64,000 nt of DNA, from positions 1,678,312 through 1,742,311 of the forward strand of contig NZ_JAFP01000001.1 in assembly GCF_000526195.1 (NCBI RefSeq), written 5' to 3'. The notes beneath the pieces are model-generated. The model had not been told where the DNA came from. It was given only the letters and a program-made list of their open reading frames with translations, and made no database searches. Below are positions 27,141 through 36,200 of the stretch, piece after piece. Each line of letters opens with the position of its first letter. The stretch's first letter is position 1. A program made the position numbers and the translations under genes. This stretch comes from Hippea sp. KM1. GTDB taxonomy: Bacteria; Campylobacterota_A; Desulfurellia; Desulfurellales; Hippeaceae.

Positions 27141-28139
27141 TTAGAAGCTCTTTCCTTCTTTTATAGCTTCCTCAATTAAGTCCTTTCCAATGGTTTTGTA
27201 AAACTTGGGATAGATCTTAACAAGCGTCTTTCTCCAAACTTCTCTCTGCTCCGGTGTAAGAACAACATCCTTTACCTTTGGATCCTTCAAAACAAGCTCC
27301 CTCTGCTTCTTCGTCAATTCCTCGGCTAACTTCCTCTCATAAGCTGTGGCATCTCTTACGCAGCCCTCTAAAATCTTTCTCAGTTTAGGAGACAAACTAT
27401 CCCAGAATTTAGCGTTTGTAATGAGAACATAGCCCAGATAACCGTGATAGGTCTCTGTGGTATAGGGTGCAACCTCATAGAATTTCTTTGTGTAAAGATT
27501 GCTCCATGGGTTCTCACAACCATCAACAACACCCTGCTCCAAAGCAGAATAAACCTCAGAGAACGGCAAAACCTGTGGGCTTGCACCCAAAGCCTTAAAC
27601 TGTGCCTCTAAAACCCTTGAAGACATAATCCTGAATTTTAAGCCCTTGCAGTCCTTTGGAAGAACAATCGGATGCTTGTTGTTGGAAAGCACCTTAAATC
27701 CGTTGTCCCAGAAGGCCAAACCCAAAAGTCCCTTTCTCCTGAACAGACCCAAGATCTTCTTTCCAACAGGTCCGTCCATAACCTTATGCAGATGCTCGGA
27801 GTTCTTGAACAAAAACGGAAGGTCAAACAACTGAATCTCTGGCAACCAACCGGTAAATTTAGCTGTTGCAGGACAAGCCATCTGAATAGTTCCCATCTGA
27901 ACTGCCTCTATAGCAGCTCTGTCGCCATAGAGCATGGCATTTGGATAGACCTTTACGATAACCTGACCGTGCGTCCTTTCCTTGACAATTTTGGCAAAAT
28001 AGTTAGCAGCCTTACCCTTGGGCGTATCCACAGCGACAACATGGCTAAACTTGATCACGATAGGTTTAGCCAAAGCTGCAACACTAAAAGCCAACACAGC
28101 CACAAAGGCCACCAACCAGGTAAGCAAACCCCTCTTCAT
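27141..28139 (-). CDS. dctP: TRAP transporter substrate-binding protein
   Basis: 332 residues from the ATG at 28139, which has TTAGGAGGTG before it; the longer frame to 28199 has no such site. A signal peptide (GLLTWLVAFVAVLAFSVAALA) ends near residue 25. The mature part has the DctP pattern, with IKFSHVVAVDTPKGKAA, the PF-x2-LPF strand LFDLPFLFKNSEHLHKVMDG and the helix start GLKFRIMSS with the conserved arginine that clamps a carboxylate. Likely ligands are malate, fumarate or succinate, supported by the malic enzyme gene directly upstream. Confidence 0.93.
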   Translation of the reverse strand: MKRGLLTWLVAFVAVLAFSVAALAKPIVIKFSHVVAVDTPKGKAANYFAKIVKERTHGQVIVKVYPNAMLYGDRAAIEAVQMGTIQMACPATAKFTGWLPEIQLFDLPFLFKNSEHLHKVMDGPVGKKILGLFRRKGLLGLAFWDNGFKVLSNNKHPIVLPKDCKGLKFRIMSSRVLEAQFKALGASPQVLPFSEVYSALEQGVVDGCENPWSNLYTKKFYEVAPYTTETYHGYLGYVLITNAKFWDSLSPKLRKILEGCVRDATAYERKLAEELTKKQRELVLKDPKVKDVVLTPEQREVWRKTLVKIYPKFYKTIGKDLIEEAIKEGKSF

Positions 28140-28161
28140 AAAAACACCTCCTAAAAAAAAA

Positions 28162-30462
28162 TTATTTACAGCCCTTTCTTTGAGCGTCAAACGATGCAAT
28201 AGCTATCATGTCTTGAATCATAGACGAAGTGGAGCCCATTTCAAGCACATGGGCAGACTGCTTCAGTCCAACCAGTATAGGACCTATTGGATAGGCATCG
28301 CCCATCTTATAGAGCAACTTATACGCTATGTTTGCAGCATCCAGGTTGGGGAACACCAAAACATTCACATTCTTGCCGGCAAGCTCACTAAACGGATAGA
28401 ATTGGTTTATCAAGTCCTTATCCACGGCCACATTGGCCTGTATCTCACCGTCAACTATTATCTCAGGATGCCTCTGCTTTAGCATCTCAACGGCCCTTCT
28501 AACCTTGCTTGCCTCTTCCTGGTTGTTGCTCCCGAAGTTTGAGAAGGAGAGCATGGCAACCACAGCCTTATCGTCGGTTAGATCCTCATAGAAGCAGGCA
28601 GCCTCTTTGGCTATAACCACAAGATCCTCGCTGGTCGGATTTATATTGATGGTTGTATCGGCAAAGACATAGATCTTGTTCTTTATTATCATCACATAAA
28701 GACCTGCAACAACACTATCCGGTTCCTTATCCAAAACGGTCAACACAGGCCTTATACCAGCAGGATAGTTGTATGTCTCGCCTATTATCATAGAATCGGC
28801 ATCACCGCTCTTTACCATCATGGCGGCAAAATAGTTGGGCCTGTGCTCCATGATATAGGCCGCCTCTTTCTTTGTCATACCCTTCCTCTTGCGCTCCTCA
28901 TAGAGCATATCGGCATACTGCTGGGTCTTTTCATAGTAAAGCGGATCTATAAATTCGATCTTCTCCAGCATGCTTTCCTTCAAACCAAGCTCCTTTATCC
29001 TCTTTGCCACATCCTCCTTTGTAAAGCTCCTTGCGCCTATGAATATGGGCTTTACGGTGCCCTCCTCTATGCTGCTTTCCACCGCACGCAGGATGTTGGC
29101 ATCTGTCGTCTCTGTAAAGACAACCCTCTTGGGATCGGATTTTGCCTTGTTGTATATGTATCTTGTGACAGATTTTGTCTTATCCAACCTTTCCCTTAGC
29201 TGCTCCTTATACTCCTCAAGGTCAAACTCGCTCTCATCTATCTGGGCAACGCCGGATTTTATAGCGGCCTCCGCAACCGCAGGGGCAACATAGAACAGCG
29301 CCCTTGGGTCAAACGGCTTGGGCAGGATGTACTCCCTTCCGAATTTCAGATTCTCAACACCGTAAGCCTTCAAGACGCTCTCTGGGACATCCTCCTTGGC
29401 CAGCTGAGCCAATGCCTTGGCTGCAGCCATCATCATTTCATCGTTGATCTGCGTTGCAAGCGTATCTAAGGCTCCCCTGAACAAGAACGGGAAGGCCAAA
29501 ACATTGTTTATTTGATTCGGATAATCGCTCCTTCCTGTGCCCATGATCACATTGGGGTTGGCTCTCTTTGCCTTATCGTATGTAATCTCTGGGTCGGGGT
29601 TGGCCATAGCGAATATGATGGGTGAATCGTTCATCTTCTTGACCATCTCCTCACTCAAGATATTGGCCTTGGAAACCCCAACAAAGATGTCGGCGCCCTC
29701 TAAGGCCTCCTCAAGCGTTCTTGCATCGGTATCTGAGGCAAAGAACTCCTTATACTTATTCATGCCGTCTTTTCTGCCCTTGTATATAACACCCCTGGAG
29801 TCTAACATTATTATGTTTTCCTTCTTGATACCCAGCGTCATATACAGCTTGGCACAAGCGATACCTGCAGCACCGGCGCCGTTTACCACCAATTTGCACT
29901 TCGATATATCCTTGCCCGCTATCTCCAATGCATTGAGCAGGGCAGCGCCGCTTATAACCGCCGTTCCGTGCTGGTCATCGTGGAATACGGGAATCTTCAT
30001 CCTCTCCTTAAGCTTCTCCTCGATATAGAAACACTCGGGCGCCTTTATATCCTCCAAATTTATGCCTCCGAATGTGGGCTCTAATGCCGCAATTATATCG
30101 ATCAACTTATCCGGATCTGTCTCGTTTATCTCAATGTCAAAAACATCTATGTCGGCAAAGGTCTTAAACAGATTGCCCTTACCCTCCATAACGGGTTTTG
30201 ATGCCAAAGCACCTATATTGCCCAAGCCCAAAACGGCCGTTCCATTGGATATAACGGCAACCAAATTGCCCTTTGCCGTGTATTTATATGCAGCTTTGGG
30301 GTCCTCTGCCAATACCAGGGAGACCTCCGCAACCCCGGGCGTATAAGCTAAGGATAGATCCTTCTGGGTTTTTAGGGGTTTTGTCGGTTTTACCTCTATC
30401 TTTCCAGGCCTGTCACCTAAATGATACCTAAGCGCCTCTTCCCTTAATTTACTGTTTGACAT
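28162..30462 (-). CDS. maeB: Malic enzyme fused to a phosphotransacetylase-like domain
   Basis: 766 residues. Residues 1-420 are the malic enzyme ([36 protein letters not shown](P) fold [25 protein letters not shown]). Residues 430-766 are a PTA-like domain typical of MaeB, generally regulatory and binding acetyl-CoA. It decarboxylates malate to pyruvate. The start is the ATG at 30462; GAGGAGGTTAG is directly upstream. With DctPQM (same strand, 20 bases away) it forms a dicarboxylate uptake and use unit, supplying pyruvate; ppsA elsewhere in the window could carry it to PEP. Confidence 0.95.
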   Translation of the reverse strand: MSNSKLREEALRYHLGDRPGKIEVKPTKPLKTQKDLSLAYTPGVAEVSLVLAEDPKAAYKYTAKGNLVAVISNGTAVLGLGNIGALASKPVMEGKGNLFKTFADIDVFDIEINETDPDKLIDIIAALEPTFGGINLEDIKAPECFYIEEKLKERMKIPVFHDDQHGTAVISGAALLNALEIAGKDISKCKLVVNGAGAAGIACAKLYMTLGIKKENIIMLDSRGVIYKGRKDGMNKYKEFFASDTDARTLEEALEGADIFVGVSKANILSEEMVKKMNDSPIIFAMANPDPEITYDKAKRANPNVIMGTGRSDYPNQINNVLAFPFLFRGALDTLATQINDEMMMAAAKALAQLAKEDVPESVLKAYGVENLKFGREYILPKPFDPRALFYVAPAVAEAAIKSGVAQIDESEFDLEEYKEQLRERLDKTKSVTRYIYNKAKSDPKRVVFTETTDANILRAVESSIEEGTVKPIFIGARSFTKEDVAKRIKELGLKESMLEKIEFIDPLYYEKTQQYADMLYEERKRKGMTKKEAAYIMEHRPNYFAAMMVKSGDADSMIIGETYNYPAGIRPVLTVLDKEPDSVVAGLYVMIIKNKIYVFADTTININPTSEDLVVIAKEAACFYEDLTDDKAVVAMLSFSNFGSNNQEEASKVRRAVEMLKQRHPEIIVDGEIQANVAVDKDLINQFYPFSELAGKNVNVLVFPNLDAANIAYKLLYKMGDAYPIGPILVGLKQSAHVLEMGSTSSMIQDMIAIASFDAQRKGCK

Positions 30463-30521
30463 CAACTAACCTCCTCTTCTATATTCCTAAATATAGTTTA
30501 TATTTTAAAAGGCAAAATCTG

Positions 30522-31271
30522 TCAAATAAAATTGATTCTTTTGGATATTGTTCTGATCATTAAATAGTTGGATAAACAAACCACTGTTGAGATGGAGACA
30601 ACTATCATTATTTGATAAAAAACAGCCTCCTGAGGGTTCACACCCGACAATATCTGACCGGTCATCATGCCGGGGAGAAACACAATCCCCATACCGCTTG
30701 CAGATGTCAACGACGGTAGGATGGCAGCCCTTAAGGCCTCCCTCCCGATAAAAGCCAGGGCCTCATCCATCGTTGCACCAATGCCCAACAGATCAAAGAC
30801 GGCGTCTTTATTGTCTTCCAGTTTGGAGAAGAACCTCTCAGCCCCGATGGCTGTTGAATTCATGGAATTACCGATAATCATACCGGCAAGCGGTATAAAA
30901 TACCTCGCATGGAGATAGGGCATCCTTATAACCCCGAAAAACACAAAGAGCAAAACAACGCCTGCTGAGAGGAGTATGGAAAGGAACACATAGAACCATA
31001 TACCCTTACCCTTAAGTTTTGCCCTGCTTAAGGATATATCGGTGGCAAAACCCACCATAACCACAAAGACGGCAACATTAACAAGCAGGTTATCCAACCT
31101 AAAAAGGTAAATCAGCACAAATCCAGCGACAAACAACTGAACGCTCATCCTGACAAAGGATACAACTATATCCTTCTCAAGCTTAAGCCTCTCCCTATGG
31201 GATATAAACAAAACCACCACCAAAAGCCCATAGGATACCAGACACCCCTTAAGGCCTATTGATTCAACCAT
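30522..31271 (-). CDS. fetB: FetB-type ABC transporter permease (UPF0014)
   Basis: 249 residues with about seven membrane helices. The UPF0014 pattern is clear: FAGFVLIYLFRLDNL-like helix, MIIGNSMNSTAIGAERFF, IGATMDEALAFIGREALRAAILPS and the GIVFLPGMMTGQILSG motif. In E. coli FetAB exports iron and helps oxidative-stress resistance. The gene overlaps the ATPase gene by 16 bases. The specificity here is inferred from family only. Confidence 0.9.
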   Translation of the reverse strand: MVESIGLKGCLVSYGLLVVVLFISHRERLKLEKDIVVSFVRMSVQLFVAGFVLIYLFRLDNLLVNVAVFVVMVGFATDISLSRAKLKGKGIWFYVFLSILLSAGVVLLFVFFGVIRMPYLHARYFIPLAGMIIGNSMNSTAIGAERFFSKLEDNKDAVFDLLGIGATMDEALAFIGREALRAAILPSLTSASGMGIVFLPGMMTGQILSGVNPQEAVFYQIMIVVSISTVVCLSNYLMIRTISKRINFI

Positions 31272-31903
31272 AAACGACCATCCTCAATCACATATAGCCT
31301 ATCTGCAAAATCTCTGGCAATTGTTTCATGTGAAACAATCACGCAGACCCTATCTCTGCAGAATACCCCTAAGTATTCAAAAACCGCTCTGGCCGTATGC
31401 TCATCCAGGGCGGATGTTGGCTCATCAAACAGTGCAACATACGGCTTAAGCAATAGATTCCTGATTATTGCAACCCTCTGCATCTCGCCGCCGGACAACT
31501 CAGAGCTGCTCTTGCTCAACACATCAACACCGAGGCCAAACATATCAAGGAGCCGTCTCATCAAATCCTCATCCATCTTCTTTTTCCTGTGCGCCTTAAG
31601 ATAAAATGGTATTCTGATAGACTCATAGACCGAATCGGCAAGGTAATAACCCTTCTGGGGCAGAAGTATGCACCGACCAGACCATGTCTTAATGCTTCTG
31701 ACATCCACACCGTCAAAGATAACCGCCCCGCTAAGTGGCGGTATAATCGATTCTATGGTCTTAAGCAGGGTGGTTTTGCCGCTGCCCGATCTTCCCATTA
31801 CAAGGTTGAAACCGAGAAAGAACTCCGCCTCGGCTTCAAGCAAAGCCTTACCCTTATAACCACATACGAGCTTATCCAGCTTTAAAACCGTTGCATTTAC
31901 CAT
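31256..31903 (-). CDS. fetA: FetA-type ABC transporter ATPase
   Basis: 215 residues. Walker A is GRSGSGKTT (about 37-45), the Q-loop is ILLPQKG, the signature SELSGGEMQRVAIIR and Walker B PYVALFDEPTSALDEHT. It is the partner of the UPF0014 permease downstream. The codons for VIVSHETIA near the C-terminus contain a full parS-like 16-mer. A perfect TATAAT on the minus strand at 31917-31912 with TTTGCA 17 bases upstream leaves only about two bases before the ATG, another leaderless start. Confidence 0.9.
   Translation of the reverse strand: MVNATVLKLDKLVCGYKGKALLEAEAEFFLGFNLVMGRSGSGKTTLLKTIESIIPPLSGAVIFDGVDVRSIKTWSGRCILLPQKGYYLADSVYESIRIPFYLKAHRKKKMDEDLMRRLLDMFGLGVDVLSKSSSELSGGEMQRVAIIRNLLLKPYVALFDEPTSALDEHTARAVFEYLGVFCRDRVCVIVSHETIARDFADRLYVIEDGRLWLNQ
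31322..31337 (-). promoter_or_regulatory. parS-like ParB binding site inside fetA
   Basis: On the minus strand TGTTTCACATGAAACA. It differs from the widespread bacterial parS consensus TGTTTCACGTGAAACA at one central base and is identical to the site at 39089-39104 in the opposite orientation. Flanking bases extend the inverted repeat to TTGTTTCA...TGAAACAA. It is embedded in coding sequence, which is common for parS. Confidence 0.8.
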
Positions 31904-31940
31904 CTTTTAAAATTATACTAATCGCTGCTATGGATGCAAA
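31891..31940. promoter_or_regulatory. Interlocked divergent promoters of kamA-like gene and fetA
   Basis: Plus strand: TTGCAT (31891-31896), 17 bases, TATACT (31914-31919); the ATG at 31930 is 11 bases past the -10 box. Minus strand: TTTGCA (31940-31935), 17 bases, TATAAT (31917-31912); the ATG at 31903 is 9 bases away. The two -10 boxes share ATTATACT. Each -35 box lies inside the coding start of the opposite gene. Both transcripts would have leaders of only a few bases. Confidence 0.65.
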
Positions 31941-32844
31941 GCTAAACGACTATCTATGCGGCCTTATACACAAAAAGGGCATAAAGGGGCAGTTCTATTT
32001 CTCCAAAAGGGAGCTATTCTTAAACGGCAGCAGCGACCCCCTCAACGAAAAGGACTTCAGCAAGGCCAAAGGACTCATACACCGATACCCGGATCGGGTT
32101 GTCCTTACCATTACAAACAAATGCTTCGCCTATTGCAGGTTTTGCTTCAGAAAAGACAACTGGAGGAACTTCGGCGGTTTTGACTTAGACCGAGCAGCCT
32201 CTTATATCCAGCAAAACAGATCCATCAGGGAGGTGTTAATATCGGGGGGCGATCCGTTTTTCTTAAGCAACGACAGACTCAAACAGATACTAACAAAAAT
32301 AAGGGCGATAAAACACATAAAGTTTATAAGAATAGGGACACGGGTATTAACATCATACCCCATGCGTATAGATGAGCAGACCATACAGATGCTAACCGCC
32401 TATAAACCCATATGGCTGGCCATACACATAAACCACCCCGATGAGATAACGCACCAATTCAAAGAGGCCGCAAAGAGATTTATAGACAACGGCTTCCCCA
32501 TTGTATCGCAAACCGTGCTATTGAAGGGCTTAAACGACGATGTATTCATACTCGAAAAGCTCTTCTGTAGGCTTACAGAACTAAACATAAAGCCTTATTA
32601 CCTATTTGGATGCGACCAGGCCAAAGGCAATAACGGATTCAGGGTGCCAATAGAAAAAGCCCTATCGATAATGGAGCGCTTAAGGGGAAGTATAAGTGGC
32701 CTGTGCGTGCCGAATTTTGCCTTTGATCTGCCTGAAGGGATGGGCAAGGTGGTGGTCGAACCAAACAGGATCATAAAAAAGCAGGGCAACATATACCGCT
32801 TTAGAAATTTTGAGGGAAAGGAGATTGAGTATATCGATGTTTGA
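31930..32844 (+). CDS. KamA-family radical SAM aminomutase (lysine 2,3-aminomutase or EpmB-like)
   Basis: 304 residues from the ATG at 31930. The TTG further upstream (31891) is the -35 box of the promoter and is rejected as a start. The radical-SAM motif is CFAYCRFC (CX3CX2C) inside VLTITNKCFAYCRFCFRKDN, followed by EVLISGGDPFFL. The C-terminal GMGKVVVEP corresponds to the PLP-lysine motif of lysine 2,3-aminomutase. It is shorter than clostridial KamA (about 416) and closer to EpmB, which beta-lysylates elongation factor P with EpmA. No epmA or efp gene is in the window. It overlaps the MoaE-like gene by eight bases. Confidence 0.85.
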   Translation: MDAKLNDYLCGLIHKKGIKGQFYFSKRELFLNGSSDPLNEKDFSKAKGLIHRYPDRVVLTITNKCFAYCRFCFRKDNWRNFGGFDLDRAASYIQQNRSIREVLISGGDPFFLSNDRLKQILTKIRAIKHIKFIRIGTRVLTSYPMRIDEQTIQMLTAYKPIWLAIHINHPDEITHQFKEAAKRFIDNGFPIVSQTVLLKGLNDDVFILEKLFCRLTELNIKPYYLFGCDQAKGNNGFRVPIEKALSIMERLRGSISGLCVPNFAFDLPEGMGKVVVEPNRIIKKQGNIYRFRNFEGKEIEYIDV

Positions 32845-33190
32845 TCTATCCGAAGAGCTTAAAAAGCTAAAGGAATCCGCAAAATTAGACAACTTGGGGA
32901 TGATACTCATACACAACGGCGTTGTCAGGGCCACATCAAAAGACGGCAAGCCCGTAAAAGGCATGAATCTGACATTCAACAGGCAAAAGTTGGACAAGCT
33001 AAAAGACAGGCTCCAATCGATGGATTTCATAGAAGGGGTTGTAATATGGATCAACGAGGGAAGATTGAAGATCGGCGACGACATCATGTATGTCATTATA
33101 GCCGGCAACAGAAGGGAGAAGCTCCTTCCGATCTTTCAAAAAACCATTGAAGAAATAAAAACGGAGATCGTTGAGGAGATAGAGGAATGA
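32837..33190 (+). CDS. MoaE-like molybdopterin synthase large subunit
   Basis: 117 residues from the ATG at 32837, inside the end of the previous gene. MILIHNGVVRATSKDGKPV and VVIWINEGRLKIGDDIMYVIIAGNRREKLLP fit MoaE, where GxLxxGD and the arginine after it are conserved. The usual catalytic lysines and the C-terminal WKKE segment are not obvious: the protein ends EIVEEIEE. It may be a short MoaE variant making molybdopterin with MoaD or a diverged relative. moaD is not nearby. Confidence 0.6.
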   Translation: MFDLSEELKKLKESAKLDNLGMILIHNGVVRATSKDGKPVKGMNLTFNRQKLDKLKDRLQSMDFIEGVVIWINEGRLKIGDDIMYVIIAGNRREKLLPIFQKTIEEIKTEIVEEIEE

Positions 33191-34203
33191 AGAGGCTTGC
33201 TCTTTCATTGCTGTTTGTGTTTTTGCTGAACATCCAATCCATAGCCTGTGTCATACTTATCTATCACAAGATAGGCGACAACAGAACACCCTCAACCAAT
33301 GTATCAAAACAGCTCTTCATAAGGCAGATGGAATACCTAAAGCAGAACAACTACACCGTCATGCCACTAAGGGAGCTTGTATATTTAATAAAGGAAGGCA
33401 AAAAACTATCCCAAAGGTGCGTTGTATTGACCTTTGATGACGGATACAGAAGCGTTTATGAAAACGCATTCCCAACATTGAAAAAACTGCACTTTGCAGC
33501 CACCGTTTTCTTGCCCACCGAGGCTATAGAGAAACACTATCCCGATTACATGAGCATAAAACAGATCAAAGAGATGATGCAATACAATATAGATTTTCAA
33601 TCCCACAGCCATTCACACCCCCGTTTTACCAATCCACCCTCAACCATACCGCACTCAAGATACGCAGACTGGATAGCCGAGGACATTAAAAAGAGCATTA
33701 ATTTTTTTATCAAAGAGTTTGGATACAAACCGTATGCCTTCGCCATACCATACGGCGATTACAACAAAACGGTAATAGATGTTGCAAGAAGGTTGGGCTT
33801 TGAGGCTATACTAACACAAGATGCAACCGCCATAGGTGCAAAAACACCGCTGTGGCTTATGCCTCGCCAGCCCATATTGGGCAAATATTGGTCGACAATG
33901 CAACATTTTAAGGAGATACTAAAGGAAAAATACCTACCCATAAAACAACACATACCCCCTGCAGGGAGCACAACAAACTCAAAACTATTCGGCGCCATAC
34001 TGGATAATGTCTCCCGATACGACAGAAATAGCTTTATGGTTTATGTGAGCCAGTTGGGCTGGCAGAGGGCAAAAACAGAAGGAAACATGGTGTACATAAA
34101 AACAGACGCAAAGCTGACAAAAGCCAAACAGCGCATAGGCGTGATGGCAAAAAACAACGGCAGGATTTATAAAAACCTATGGATGGTCTGGATGGCTAAA
34201 TAG
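33187..34203 (+). CDS. Secreted polysaccharide deacetylase
   Basis: 338 residues with a signal peptide (LALSLLFVFLLNIQSIAC). The NodB homology domain has VLTFDDGYRSVYENAFPTL (motif 1, metal aspartates) and SHSHSHPRF (motif 2 histidines), then FAIPYGDYN. This is close to PgaB/IcaB-type carbohydrate esterase family 4 proteins that remove N-acetyl groups from exported glucosamine polymers. It overlaps the MoaE-like gene by ATGA. Its tail overlaps the convergent CDF gene by eight bases. A second NodB protein is at 42854-43612. Confidence 0.85.
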   Translation: MKRLALSLLFVFLLNIQSIACVILIYHKIGDNRTPSTNVSKQLFIRQMEYLKQNNYTVMPLRELVYLIKEGKKLSQRCVVLTFDDGYRSVYENAFPTLKKLHFAATVFLPTEAIEKHYPDYMSIKQIKEMMQYNIDFQSHSHSHPRFTNPPSTIPHSRYADWIAEDIKKSINFFIKEFGYKPYAFAIPYGDYNKTVIDVARRLGFEAILTQDATAIGAKTPLWLMPRQPILGKYWSTMQHFKEILKEKYLPIKQHIPPAGSTTNSKLFGAILDNVSRYDRNSFMVYVSQLGWQRAKTEGNMVYIKTDAKLTKAKQRIGVMAKNNGRIYKNLWMVWMAK

Positions 34204-35347
34204 ATTTTGAGGCTGGCACAACCTTTATATTAAGCCTGTTCAACATATCCCTTCGCTCGGGTTGCATATGTTCCTCATCAAACACCAGCTCGTTAATGCC
34301 GTTTCTAAGCAACCAGCTTATGAGCCTTACAAACCTGCCCCTCTCCTTGTCATCATCAAAAAGCCTGTATTCATAAACACCCATAAGCTCTCCGTCTTTG
34401 AAAAACTCTTTAACCCTAACAGCCTCAACATCCCTGAATCTCTTTGCAACCCCGCCCTTCGAATCAACAAGAATAGCCACCTTTTTTACCTGCTCTTGTG
34501 CTGGCTCATAGTGAATGGTTATAAACTTGAGGTTCTCTATGGCATTTTTTAGACTCTCCTCAATCCTGTCTATAACCTTGTGCGCTTTCTCCATATCCCT
34601 TTGATGGATTTTTAAGATAATATCGGCTATGAATATACTCCCGGCCTTTCTTATAAACAGCATATCGACACTCTCCACCTCTGGATAACCCTCTATAACC
34701 TTTTTGGCCCTCTCAATTATAGAAGGATCAACCGAGGCATCCAGCAAGGTAAGCACAGAATCCTTTAATATCTCGAAAGCCTCATGAAAAACACCTAACG
34801 CTATTACGGCCACAGCCACTTTTTGGGCATGGGGAATGCCAAAATGGGTCAAAATAATACCTATAATAGCAACAACGCTCATGCCGCCATCCAAGATCCA
34901 ATCCAAAAGGTCGGCCTTCATACCCGAGGAACTCAACTTCTTTGCCGCCCTCCACTCAAAGAATATAAAGACAGACTGAGCAAGCAGAACCAAAAACATA
35001 AAACCAACCGCCAACCATGTATGTGCAATTACAACGCCTTCCTCTGAAAGCAACACCCCTTTAACTATGCGATAAGCAGCATAAACAATCAAAACACCCG
35101 CAATAAAGGCGGCAAAATCCTCAAGCTTGTGCATGCCGTATGGGAATCTTTTTGATTTTTTGCCTGCAAATTTAATAGATAAAAACAGAAGCAGAGAGCT
35201 AACCACATCAGATATGCTATGTATACCATCGGCCACTATAACGGCAATGCCAAAGCCCAGACCAAAACCCAACTTGGCTATAGCCATTAATGTATTTAGA
35301 ACTATCGAAAAAAGCAGCCATCTCTCCTTCTGCGTTTGTATATCCAT
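34196..35347 (-). CDS. Cation diffusion facilitator transporter with C-terminal NifX/NifB-like domain
   Basis: 383 residues from the ATG at 35347 behind GCAGGAGGTG. Six membrane helices occupy about 1-200, with the metal-site residues in ADGIHSISDVVSS and in the matching HAE..LLDWILDGG-like region. The CDF cytoplasmic domain follows (about 205-285, VESVDMLFIRKAGSIFIADI). The last 95 residues (KVAILVDSKGGVAKRFRDVEAV...) resemble the dinitrogenase iron-molybdenum cofactor (NifX/NifB-C) fold. It probably exports Zn, Fe or Mn by proton exchange; the extra domain may sense or bind metal. It is divergent from rpmH. Confidence 0.85.
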   Translation of the reverse strand: MDIQTQKERWLLFSIVLNTLMAIAKLGFGLGFGIAVIVADGIHSISDVVSSLLLFLSIKFAGKKSKRFPYGMHKLEDFAAFIAGVLIVYAAYRIVKGVLLSEEGVVIAHTWLAVGFMFLVLLAQSVFIFFEWRAAKKLSSSGMKADLLDWILDGGMSVVAIIGIILTHFGIPHAQKVAVAVIALGVFHEAFEILKDSVLTLLDASVDPSIIERAKKVIEGYPEVESVDMLFIRKAGSIFIADIILKIHQRDMEKAHKVIDRIEESLKNAIENLKFITIHYEPAQEQVKKVAILVDSKGGVAKRFRDVEAVRVKEFFKDGELMGVYEYRLFDDDKERGRFVRLISWLLRNGINELVFDEEHMQPERRDMLNRLNIKVVPASKSI

Positions 35348-35414
35348 AAAACACCTCCTGCTTGAGTTCATTATATAAATAAGACCTTAAAAAGCAAACG
35401 GATGACTAAAACTG

Positions 35415-35442
35415 TTGATTTTTTGCTATTTTTATATATACT
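35415..35442 (+). promoter_or_regulatory. Promoter of the rpmH operon
   Basis: TTGATT (35415-35420), 16-base spacer, TATACT (35437-35442). Transcription should start near 35449, leaving a leader of about 26 bases with the strong AGGAGG site at 35461. No DnaA-box cluster was seen in the 100 bases between the CDF gene and rpmH. Confidence 0.7.
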
Positions 35443-35474
35443 CCTTTTGCCAAAACGATTAGGAGGTAAGGAAA

Positions 35475-35609
35475 ATGAAAAGGACATTTCAACCGCACAA
35501 TAAACCCAGAAAAAGAACCCACGGCTTCAGGGCGAGGATGAAAACAGCAGGCGGAAGGAAGGTTCTATCCAGAAGGAGAGCCAAGGGCAGAAAGAGATTG
35601 ACGGTTTAA
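35475..35609 (+). CDS. rpmH: 50S ribosomal protein L34
   Basis: 44 residues beginning [20 protein letters not shown] and ending [10 protein letters not shown], the standard L34 sequence, extremely basic. AGGAGGTAAGGAAA precedes the ATG. It is a structural protein of the large ribosomal subunit and the first gene of the rpmH-rnpA-yidD-yidC-mnmE-mnmG-rsmG block. The probable rnpA start codon lies inside its last codons. Confidence 0.98.
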   Translation: MKRTFQPHNKPRKRTHGFRARMKTAGGRKVLSRRRAKGRKRLTV

Positions 35610-35935
35610 AGAAGCAATACAAAAGCCTAAGCTCAAAAGAGTTTAAAGATGTATATGAAAAAGGGGAAAAGATAGTTACGCCCTTTTTTGTATTGTTTGT
35701 GCTAAAAGGCAGGGATAGCTTCAAGGCAGGCGTTGTGGCAAGCAAGAAGATAGGCAAAGCCGTAAAGAGAAACAGGGCCAAGAGGCGCCTAAGGGAAATC
35801 ATAAGGCTTTCCCAGCCGTATCTGCCAAGAGACTGCTGGATTGTATTGATTGCAAGGAGGGGCGTATTAGAGGCCAACTTCGAAAGAATGAGAAATCTCT
35901 TTTTAGATAAAGTATCCAATGGCTTTAATAACTAA
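35597..35935 (+). CDS. rnpA: Ribonuclease P protein component, apparent ATT start within rpmH
   Basis: 112 residues if initiated at ATT (35597-35599). The conserved basic box [11 protein letters not shown] (57-67) and FVLFVLKG strand identify RnpA, which binds RNase P RNA and the tRNA 5' leader. The N-terminal region LKKQY...[14 protein letters not shown] is also typical, so translation must begin before residue 5. In this frame there is no ATG, GTG or TTG between the upstream in-frame stop and a TTG at 35693, which would remove 32 residues including the substrate-leader cleft. ATT gives normal length and overlaps rpmH by 13 bases, with GGGCAGAAAGAG upstream as a weak ribosome site. Confidence 0.8.
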   Translation: MDGLKKQYKSLSSKEFKDVYEKGEKIVTPFFVLFVLKGRDSFKAGVVASKKIGKAVKRNRAKRRLREIIRLSQPYLPRDCWIVLIARRGVLEANFERMRNLFLDKVSNGFNN

Positions 35936-36200
35936 CGCAATATCGAAAGCCATGATTGGCCTGATAAGGTTCTATCAGAGGTTTATATCGCCGCTAACCA
36001 GGCCTTCATGCAGGTTTTATCCCACATGCTCCAATTACGCCATTGAAGCCATAAAGAGGTTCGGCCCACTTCAGGGCGGCCTGATGTCCATATGGCGCAT
36101 AATAAGATGTGCGCCGTGGAGTGAGGGAGGGTATGACCCGCCAGATAAACCACTATTCCAATTCAAGAAAGTAAAGAGGAGAGACAATGCAGGATCATAA
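35919..36200 (+). CDS. yidD: Membrane protein insertion efficiency factor YidD
   Basis: 93 residues. [30 protein letters not shown] contains the conserved cysteines, seen here in pieces as RPSCRF and PTCSNYA; HGxxxG-like GGYDPP is near the end. It is a small amphipathic membrane-associated protein that assists YidC-dependent insertion. It overlaps rnpA by 17 and yidC by 14 bases, so the run is translationally coupled. Confidence 0.95.
   Translation: MALITNAISKAMIGLIRFYQRFISPLTRPSCRFYPTCSNYAIEAIKRFGPLQGGLMSIWRIIRCAPWSEGGYDPPDKPLFQFKKVKRRDNAGS

Noticed and set aside
28140..28199. N-terminal extension of dctP to 28199
   Set aside because: It would hide the signal peptide behind 20 extra residues, and the ATG at 28139 has a perfect AGGAGG.
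31891..31929. TTG start of the KamA-like gene at 31891
   Set aside because: The TTG is the -35 box of the gene's own promoter and so is upstream of the transcript.
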